5,738 nucleotides of DNA from an uncultured Chloroflexota bacterium (lineage in GTDB: Bacteria > Chloroflexota > Dehalococcoidia > Lucifugimonadales > CAJWER01), in contig CAJWER010000196.1 of the NCBI GenBank assembly GCA_913030785.1, forward strand, positions 1-5,738, read 5' to 3'. Shown piece by piece: positions 1-4,840 of the stretch; position 1 is the first letter of the stretch, and every line of letters begins with the position of its first letter. The position numbers and the translations under genes were made by a program. The notes beneath the pieces were generated by a model that saw nothing but the letters and a program-made list of their open reading frames with translations, had not been told where the DNA came from and did not search any database.

Positions 1-113
1 GACCGGCGATATCGAAAGCCCATGAGTGACGGTAGGAGCCGGGCAAATAGGCATTGGTCTGCAACCGAACCCGAGCTCTGGCCCAGCCCGTATAACTAGC
101 CGCTCGAACGAGC

Positions 114-121
114 AAAGGAGG
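114..121 (+). promoter_or_regulatory. Strong Shine-Dalgarno that selects a TTG start
   Basis: AAAGGAGG is a near-perfect anti-16S match. It lies 6 bases before an in-frame TTG at 128-130. It supports the TTG over the GTG at 26, which would add 34 low-complexity residues and has no comparable site upstream. A TATAAC (91-96) lies 17 bases upstream of the SD but has no good -35 partner. Confidence 0.75.
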
Positions 122-127
122 CCACCG

Positions 128-1792
128 TTGTCGACACTTCTATCAAGCAGCTCATCGCCCATTCAAATCGTGTCAGTGGCGTTCGACCACTCACCTGGGG
201 TCGTTGGTATCACGATTTGCCCCGGCAAGAAGGATGGCGTCAAGTGGAACCGAGATCTAGACACCGATCTCGACGCAATCAAGGAATGGGGAGCATCAGC
301 TGTGGTATGCCTCATTGAGGACCACGAGTTCGATATTCTTCATGTCCGTGATCTGCCAGCTGGGGTCGTGGACCGGGGGATGACCTGGTTCCATCTGCCC
401 ATCAAGGACGTTTCGACGCCTACCTCAGAGTTCGAAGATCTGTGGGCTGATGAGGGGGCCCGCGTGAGACAGATGATCCGCGAAGGATCCCGAGTACTGA
501 TCCACTGTCGAGGCGGTCTCGGTCGTGCGGGAATGATAGCTGCCAGCCTCCTCATTGAGTTCGGTGAAGACCCCGAAGTTGCTATACGGAGTGTTAGGGT
601 AGCTCGACCGGGTGCGATCGAGACCGCGGCACAAGAGCGCTGGGTGAGGGCACGTACACCTACGGATGACCTTCCCGAGTCCTCGGCCAATCCCGAGAGT
701 GTGAGTTCTCCCGTTCATTACGAACAATCGGACACGGCTTCTTCCTCTCAGGTCACCTCCGAGGAAAGATTCAGGGGATGCCTTCTAGGCGGAGCGGTTG
801 GAGACGCCCTTGGCGGCCCAATAGAGTTCGACTTCCTCGCACAGATCCGCAATCGCTTTGGAAAGGACGGCATCAAGGATTTCGCCGGCGGCGCCGGCGA
901 GATCACCGACGACACGCAGATGACTCTGTTCACCGCAGAAGGTTGCATCCGCGCCTGGCACAGGATGGAGGATCGCGGTATATCTAGCCCGAAAGACGCA
1001 ATCGAAATGGCCTATCAACGTTGGCTGGCGACACAGGCAGAGTCCGCGCCAGATGATGCATGGTGGGGTGACGGCTGGCTGATGGATGTGCCCGAAATGA
1101 ACCACCGACGGGCACCTGGAATAACATGCATTGGCGCTCTTAAGGCCCGCAGCGGCGATAACGACAGTAAAGGTTGCGGGGGTGTGATGCGCGTTGCCCC
1201 TGTGGGCCTCTGGGGAGCCGGGGAGGAAGATTCTGCCCAGATTTTCGAACTGGGCGCCGATTCCGCGAGGATAACGCACGGACACCCATCAGGCTACCTG
1301 AGCGCCGGATTCTTGGCCGTCTTGATCTCAGACCTCTCATCCGGAGCGGGACTGGAGGCGTCGATCAAACATGCTGAAGGGCACCTAGTAGTTCAGCCCG
1401 ACCACCAGGAGGTCCTGCGGGCGGTCAATGACGCCAGGGAGCTAGCGCTGAAAGGAAATCCGACCGCGGAGGGTGTGGAGTCGCTCGGGCAGGGCTGGGT
1501 GGCAGAGGAGGCACTCGCCATCGGCCTGTACTGCGCCTTGGTGGCCAAGTCCTTCGAATCCGGGGTGACCCTGGCAGTGAATCACGGTGGCGATAGCGAC
1601 AGCACAGGAAGCATCGCCGGCCAGATCCTTGGCTCCATTCTCGGAGTTGCCTCTATCCCAAATCGCTGGCTCAACAGGCTTGAGTTGAGAGACACAATCG
1701 ACGTCATAAGCCGAGACCTGCACTCGATCTCTCATGGCAGCAGGTTCGAGCTCAGCCACACTGCATTGCGGCACCGATATCCGCCCAACTAG
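128..1792 (+). CDS. Fused cysteine (tyrosine/dual-specificity) phosphatase - ADP-ribosylglycohydrolase
   Basis: A 554-residue protein counted from TTG 128. Residues ~12-175 are a CDKN3-like cysteine-phosphatase domain. It has the P-loop HCRGGLGRAG (nucleophile Cys127, phosphate-binding Arg133) and a candidate general acid Asp94 in the loop HLPIKD. A Ser/Pro-rich linker (~176-208) follows. Residues ~211-525 are a DraG/ARH-fold ADP-ribosylglycohydrolase: entry motif RGCLLGGAVGDALGGPIEF, TDDTQM (Asp261, Asp262), GCGGVMRVAP, and the late metal motif GGDSDSTG (Asp489, Asp491). These are the di-magnesium ligands expected of the family, so both halves look catalytically intact. Known family role: ARH proteins cleave ADP-ribose from arginine or serine side chains or from small molecules; cysteine phosphatases remove phosphate from proteins or nucleotides. 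The substrate of this fusion is unknown. No signal peptide or membrane segment is seen, so it is probably cytosolic. It lies alone here, beside mobile-element remains, so it may be island cargo. A longer GTG start at 26 is possible but less likely. Confidence 0.9.
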   Translation: MSTLLSSSSSPIQIVSVAFDHSPGVVGITICPGKKDGVKWNRDLDTDLDAIKEWGASAVVCLIEDHEFDILHVRDLPAGVVDRGMTWFHLPIKDVSTPTSEFEDLWADEGARVRQMIREGSRVLIHCRGGLGRAGMIAASLLIEFGEDPEVAIRSVRVARPGAIETAAQERWVRARTPTDDLPESSANPESVSSPVHYEQSDTASSSQVTSEERFRGCLLGGAVGDALGGPIEFDFLAQIRNRFGKDGIKDFAGGAGEITDDTQMTLFTAEGCIRAWHRMEDRGISSPKDAIEMAYQRWLATQAESAPDDAWWGDGWLMDVPEMNHRRAPGITCIGALKARSGDNDSKGCGGVMRVAPVGLWGAGEEDSAQIFELGADSARITHGHPSGYLSAGFLAVLISDLSSGAGLEASIKHAEGHLVVQPDHQEVLRAVNDARELALKGNPTAEGVESLGQGWVAEEALAIGLYCALVAKSFESGVTLAVNHGGDSDSTGSIAGQILGSILGVASIPNRWLNRLELRDTIDVISRDLHSISHGSRFELSHTALRHRYPPN

Positions 1793-2573
1793 ATCCCGAT
1801 GGAGACGAAGGACCCACCTCCTACAAAGTTATGCAGAAGCTCATGAGCTGACTGCACATAAGCAGTAACCCTTCGTCTGACGCGGTGATGGTCATAGTGC
1901 TGGGGCTGACCTCAGGCAGCAGAGGGGCCGCTAGGCCGTAACCCCCTAGGCTATACTGCACCCAGAAGCTTGGATGTCGACCCTCAATGCCGCTAGACAC
2001 TAAGCGCTTGCAAGTATCTGCTCCCGCTCCTCACCGACACCCCCAGCCTCTCGTCGCCTCTGCCTTGCTCATGCTCCCGTCGTTAAGGCGTGGCCACCAA
2101 CATCGAGGAGGTGCCTCTCGTCGATCCACGAGTGACCGCAAAGAGCCTGATAGAGTGGCCTTGACCTACCAAACAACTTCACTTGCTGTCAGTACGGCTT
2201 GTCTGGAGGCGTTTTCTATCCGGGTTCCCACTGCGGCTTGGGAAGATTTCTTCGTTCCGCCCGGCTGAGACGACGGCGATTGCGTGGACATCTGAGATGC
2301 GATCAGCCAGGTCTGTGGGAATTGGACCTCTGATTGTGATCGTATATTCGTCTCTCATCTATGTTTGGCCGCCGAACCCTGATCTGAACACCAATGATCT
2401 TGCCGTCGTCGCAATGTATACGTAGCGTGCCACCATCCCTCGAAGTGGACGAACGGTTCTAGGCTCCGGATTCGCGAAAAGGTGGCCTACGTAAATCCGT
2501 GGCGAAGATTGGTTCCTGTATTTTCGAGGCGTACACAGCATCTACAATAGAGGCTAGATTCGACGGGAAAAAC
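1793..2573. other. Gene-poor interval
   Basis: No open frame here has a recognisable domain, a convincing ribosome binding site or family-like composition. The longest plus-strand frames (1987-2268 and 2183-2425) translate to basic, Pro/Arg/Ser-rich or unrecognised sequence. Small structures seen are the palindrome at 1838-1849, a 9-base inverted repeat (1803-1811 with 1870-1878, 58-base loop), a GGCC-GCTA-GGCC hairpin at 1926-1937 without a T-run, and a lone TATACT at 1952-1957. I see no tRNA, CRISPR or terminator. The interval may hold decayed cargo. Confidence 0.5.
1832..1856. repeat. Dyad: 12-base palindrome with flanking stem
   Basis: AGCTCATGAGCT (1838-1849) is a perfect palindrome. 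It is flanked by TGCAG (1832-1836) and CTGCA (1852-1856), which also pair, leaving a small asymmetric internal loop. It begins 40 bases after the fusion gene's stop codon. No T-run follows, so it is not a standard intrinsic terminator. It could be a transcript-end hairpin or a protein-binding dyad. Confidence 0.45.
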
Positions 2574-2574
2574 C

Positions 2575-2589
2575 TATTCACAGTGAATA
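2575..2589. promoter_or_regulatory. Operator-like palindrome upstream of a promoter
   Basis: TATTCAC-A-GTGAATA is a perfect 7+1+7 inverted repeat, 4 bases upstream of a TTGACT -35 box (2594-2599). ACCTATT occurs twice, at 2572-2578 and 2589-2595 (17-base period). CTATTG (2592-2597) is also inverted as CAATAG (2604-2609). Such nested symmetry beside a promoter and ahead of a helix-turn-helix frame is typical of an autoregulatory operator. The binding protein is inferred, not shown. Confidence 0.5.
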
Positions 2590-2593
2590 CCTA

Positions 2594-2621
2594 TTGACTC
2601 CTCCAATAGACTATATATATG
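2594..2621 (+). promoter_or_regulatory. Candidate sigma70-type promoter
   Basis: The -35 is TTGACT (2594-2599). The -10 lies in the TATATATATG run; TATATG at 2616-2621 gives a 16-base spacer. Transcription would start near 2628, past the ATG at 2619, so the helix-turn-helix frame would have to start later, for instance at ATG 2760. Neither ATG has a clear Shine-Dalgarno site. Confidence 0.5.
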
Positions 2622-2963
2622 GGAGAAGACGCACAGCAAACCAAGGCAGACGGCAGAGAGCCACCCATACCCGGCAACGCGTTTGCGTCGGTCGGGGTGG
2701 CTTCGACGAGGGGTTCGCAAAGTCTTTACCCCAAGTCAATCGCAGTGGACCGTTTAATAATGAGAAGCGTCAGGACCCTGGGAGTGACCCGGTTCCAACT
2801 GGCGAAACTGTTAGGCTGCTCAAACCCCAGTATGATATTCCGCGCCTGGCACAGGATGCAGGGTTGCGGTTTGTCTAGCCCGAGAGACGTGATCGCCATG
2901 GCCTATCAACGTTGGCTGGCAACCCAGGGCGAGCCCGCGCTAGGCTCTGAACTCTACTTCTAG
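2619..2963 (+). pseudogene. Chimeric frame: helix-turn-helix regulator joined to ARH fragment
   Basis: A 114-codon open frame; ATG 2760 is an alternative start giving 67 residues. Residues ~48-73 read MRSVRTLGVTRFQLAKLLG followed by CSNPSMI. This is the pattern of a Cro/Xre-type helix-turn-helix (Gly-Val-Thr turn into QLAKLLG, then the recognition helix). From residue 75 on (RAWHRM to QGEPA) the protein switches without loss of frame to sequence matching the middle of the ARH domain encoded at 948-1049. The last residues read into the tail of the opposite-strand recombinase gene and overlap it by 24 bases. A helix-turn-helix regulator would normally continue with its own C-terminal helices, so this looks like a regulator cut off by recombination and closed by foreign sequence. 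Whether it is translated is unknown. A promoter and palindrome upstream suggest it once had its own control region. The regulator assignment rests on one short motif. Confidence 0.45.
2839..2940 (+). repeat. 102-base partial copy of the ARH coding sequence
   Basis: Aligns without gaps to 948-1049 of the fusion gene: 87 of 102 bases match, including identical runs across ATGGCCTATCAACGTTGGCT. Similarity starts abruptly at TCCGCGCC and ends at CGCGC. The encoded stretch (RAWHRM ... AMAYQRWLATQGEPA) is the ARH segment just after the TDDTQM motif. Of 11 changed codons, 9 alter the amino acid. This implies either an old paralogue or decay without selection. Neither flank continues into ARH sequence, so this is an isolated scrap, not a gene. 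Confidence 0.85.
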
Positions 2964-4415
2964 CGTGTCCTTACCAACGACCACGGCCTTAAGGATCTCC
3001 TGTAGGCGGGCTTTCTGCACCCGGACATCCAGCCGGCCAAAGTCCTCCACGAAAGAACGTATCGCCACAGGCATTCGCTCCGCCGCCGACGCCCTACCCT
3101 GCTGCTGTTTTAGCCAGGCGTCCAGATCGGCCTTCCTGCCCTCCAGCTCCACCTTCTGAGTCCTCAGTCCCTCGTTGGCCTTGATGAACTCACCTTCACT
3201 CAGTACGTCGCGCTTGAGCAAGTCCAGGTGCTGCATGAACTGGGTCTCGATGGCCGACAAGCTTCTGTTTGCTGCCTTGAGCTCGGCTTCCTTCTTGCCC
3301 AGCTCTCGGCTCTTAGCAGCTTGCATGTGCTCGCGTACTTTCTCAGGATCGGAGAACTGCCCAAGGTAATCGAGCACAGCTTCCTCGAGCCGTTGAGCCG
3401 CGTGGCCATTGTAGGTGGCACACATCTCCCGAGACCTCATGGCTCTGGAGCAGTAGTAGTTCCGGTATCGTTTGCCTCTCCACATGGAGCCGGTCTTCCC
3501 CGACATGGGTCCACCGCAGTTCCCGCACCTGGCGATGCCGCCAAGTAGGTATGTACTTGAGTGTGCCCTGCCCCTCGATGACTCCCGCCTGATGGCAAGC
3601 CTCTGCTGCAACCTATCCCATTCGTCCTTGGACAGGATCGCAGGAAAGAACTCTGGGACTGTGATCAACTCTTCCTGAGGATTCCCTTTCCTCGGACGCT
3701 TCCCATATGCCAGGGTCCCCATCAACGCTTCGTTCCTAAGGATCCTCTGGATGGTATAGGAGGCGAAGGGCCTTCCTTCTTTCGAGCGATGTCCTCTCTC
3801 ATTTAACTTGTCGGCGATGCTCTTGTACCCGACGTTCTCGTCAACAGCCAGGCGGTACATCTCCCTGACTACCGGTCCTTCGATTGGATCGATCTCCCAT
3901 TGGACTTCCCTGCCCTCGTACGTTTTCCGAAGTCCGTACGGTGCCCTGGCTGCATGAACACCTTTCTGCACTGCACGTCCCATGTTTGCCCTCACTCGTT
4001 CTGAGGTTCTTCGGCTCTCGGCTCCCGCCATCCCAGCTTTGAGAAGGAGCAGTAGTTCTTCCCTGATGTCCTCGTCGGTGGCCACGACCTGCACTCCATG
4101 GTCCTGGAGCTCCCAGTATCGCTGGAGTATCTCACGAGGGTTTCTGCCGAACCGGTCGAGGAACTGCACGACCACGACATCGGCTCCACCCTGCAGAACA
4201 AATTCGACCATGCTCCGATACTCTTGGCGATCGTCGCGGCGACCGGAGACGACATCGACGAAGGTGGAGACCGGGGTCAGGTCGGAGCGGTCGCAGTAGC
4301 TCTGGACGTGAGCTTCCTGTGTCTCGAGAGAACTATGTTGCTCTCCTGCCTGACCGGGTGTGGAGACACGGAGGTAGCCAACGGCGCGTTTGGTGGAGAT
4401 GGTGGTGATTGTCAT
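2940..4415 (-). CDS. Large serine recombinase (site-specific integrase/transposase)
   Basis: 491 residues from the ATG at 4415-4413, chosen because GGAG (4425-4422) lies 6 bases before it. An ATG at 4439 would add 8 residues. Domain order (M4415 numbering): resolvase catalytic domain at ~9-150, with YLRVSTPGQ carrying the nucleophile Ser18 and the conserved arginines of FLDRFGRN (Arg88, Arg91). Then a recombinase domain at ~160-270 (APYGLRK, GYKSIADKLNERG, TIQRILRNEALMGTLAYG). Then a zinc ribbon, Cys297-x2-Cys300 with Cys322 and Cys332. Then a long Lys/Glu-rich coiled coil (~360-438) and a C-terminal tail. This is the full architecture and usual length of phiC31/TP901-like large serine recombinases, which insert or excise DNA by a phosphoserine-linked double-strand exchange between att sites. 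It appears intact. No resolvase partner, directionality factor or phage gene is visible. Its start faces a truncated tRNA gene; its stop touches the ARH scrap. Confidence 0.95.
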   Translation of the reverse strand: MTITTISTKRAVGYLRVSTPGQAGEQHSSLETQEAHVQSYCDRSDLTPVSTFVDVVSGRRDDRQEYRSMVEFVLQGGADVVVVQFLDRFGRNPREILQRYWELQDHGVQVVATDEDIREELLLLLKAGMAGAESRRTSERVRANMGRAVQKGVHAARAPYGLRKTYEGREVQWEIDPIEGPVVREMYRLAVDENVGYKSIADKLNERGHRSKEGRPFASYTIQRILRNEALMGTLAYGKRPRKGNPQEELITVPEFFPAILSKDEWDRLQQRLAIRRESSRGRAHSSTYLLGGIARCGNCGGPMSGKTGSMWRGKRYRNYYCSRAMRSREMCATYNGHAAQRLEEAVLDYLGQFSDPEKVREHMQAAKSRELGKKEAELKAANRSLSAIETQFMQHLDLLKRDVLSEGEFIKANEGLRTQKVELEGRKADLDAWLKQQQGRASAAERMPVAIRSFVEDFGRLDVRVQKARLQEILKAVVVGKDTLEVEFRA

Positions 4416-4421
4416 GGCAGA

Positions 4422-4425
4422 CTCC
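4422..4425 (-). promoter_or_regulatory. Ribosome binding site of the recombinase
   Basis: GGAG on the minus strand sits 6 bases before the ATG at 4415. It decides between two in-frame ATGs. The upstream ATG (4439) has no such site and overlaps a TATGAT that may be part of the promoter. Confidence 0.55.
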
Positions 4426-4434
4426 ATTGTCAGA

Positions 4435-4448
4435 ATCATACCATAATA
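4435..4448 (-). promoter_or_regulatory. Candidate -10 boxes for the recombinase
   Basis: On the minus strand TATTAT (4448-4443) and TATGAT (4440-4435) are both near-consensus -10 hexamers just upstream of the favoured start. Neither has a good -35 at 16-18 bases. If TATGAT is used, the leader would be only about 12 bases. The site lies between the tRNA remnant and the gene, so excision or integration could change what drives the recombinase. Confidence 0.3.
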
Positions 4449-4460
4449 TCACTCTCACTA

Positions 4461-4498
4461 CGACGAGGTCGCTGGTTCGAGTCCAGTCACCCCGACCA
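4461..4498 (+). tRNA. 3' half of a tRNA gene, probably tRNA-Pro, 5' half missing
   Basis: The 3' part of a tRNA can be read: CGACG (3' anticodon-stem strand), variable AGGTC, T-stem GCTGG/CCAGT around loop TTCGAGT, acceptor 3' strand CACCCCG, discriminator A and encoded CCA (4496-4498). A 5' strand CGGGGTG would be required, giving a C1-G72 pair, which among bacterial elongator tRNAs points to proline. Upstream of 4461 the sequence no longer pairs with the anticodon stem, and no D-arm or acceptor 5' strand is found. Six T's follow (4500-4505), as behind many tRNA genes. The break in the anticodon region, next to a recombinase gene, is the classic pattern of an integration junction. It cannot make a functional tRNA by itself. 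The proline assignment is less certain than the tRNA identity because the anticodon is absent. Confidence 0.7.
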
Positions 4499-4579
4499 AT
4501 TTTTTCTACTGATATCGTTTCTGCAAATGCCTCGCATCCTCTCCACGTCTCCGTATCGTCACATCGATTCCCTGTCATT

Positions 4580-4622
4580 GTCGACGCTCAGTTCCAGTGT
4601 TCTCCCGTGCGGGAGCGTCGAC
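4580..4622. repeat. 10-base perfect inverted repeat with inner hairpin
   Basis: GTCGACGCTC (4580-4589) and GAGCGTCGAC (4613-4622) are exact reverse complements around a 23-base centre. Inside, CTCCC-GTGC-GGGAG (4602-4615) can form a competing hairpin. The total span of about 43 bases is in the size range of serine-recombinase attachment sites, but the role is unknown. No T-run follows, so it is not a typical terminator. Confidence 0.6.
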
Positions 4623-4625
4623 TCC

Positions 4626-4653
4626 GCCGTTTCGAATCCGGTTGGGGTCGCCA
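4626..4653 (+). other. Second tRNA-like 3' end (remnant)
   Basis: GCCGT, loop TTCGAAT, CCGGT, then TGGGGTC, G and CCA have the order and lengths of a T-arm, acceptor 3' strand, discriminator and CCA. One T-stem pair is broken (T where G53 is expected). No matching GACCCCA or similar 5' strand and no D-arm lie upstream. G73 and C72 would fit tRNA-Glu among others. It may be a decayed tRNA end left by an earlier integration, or a chance resemblance. Confidence 0.35.
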
Positions 4654-4799
4654 AAGTACTATTTCACGAAAACTCCCCTAGCTGAGCTGACGCAAGGCTT
4701 GAGCGGGCCTCCCTAGCCCCGTCGCCACTCGACTACTACGTCGGGTAGATTTGCGTACCCTCATCCACAGAATCTTCGCCGCCTATCAGACTCCTCAGA

Positions 4800-4805
4800 T
4801 ATAAT
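4800..4805 (+). promoter_or_regulatory. -10 box of the glycoside-hydrolase-like gene
   Basis: TATAAT is a perfect -10 hexamer, 35 bases before the start codon. No good -35 is seen at 16-18 bases upstream (TTCGCC at 4775-4780 is poor and 19 away), so an activator may be needed. The leader would be about 30 bases long. Confidence 0.5.
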
Positions 4806-4823
4806 GGCCCCGTCTCGCACTTC

Positions 4824-4830
4824 TAGGAGG
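4824..4830 (+). promoter_or_regulatory. Ribosome binding site
   Basis: TAGGAGG lies 10 bases before ATG 4841, slightly long spacing but strong complementarity. It fixes the start of the downstream gene. Confidence 0.65.
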
Positions 4831-4840
4831 CTCTGAAGGC

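Noticed and set aside
1..99. Open plus-strand frame from the window edge to TAG at 97-99, possibly the tail of an upstream gene
   Set aside because: Only 32 codons, Arg-rich, no recognisable domain; it fits the gene order but cannot be told from chance.
26..127. GTG start extension of the fusion gene
   Set aside because: The 34 added residues lack domain content, and a far better ribosome binding site serves TTG 128.
1803..1878. 9-base inverted repeat AGACGAAGG/CCTTCGTCT
   Set aside because: A 58-base loop and a short stem make it likely to be coincidental in a region of this size.
1987..2425. Two overlapping plus-strand frames of 93 and 80 codons
   Set aside because: No family resemblance or convincing ribosome binding site; composition looks like translated non-coding DNA.
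2690..2720. GGTCGGGGTG, which would match the 5' acceptor strand expected for the split tRNA-Pro
   Set aside because: The following bases (GCTTCGACGAGG) do not form position 8 or a D-arm, so the 10-base match is taken as chance.
4098..4685. Long plus-strand frame opposite the recombinase start and across the tRNA remnant
   Set aside because: It is the complement of the recombinase N-terminus plus tRNA sequence, with no domain of its own.
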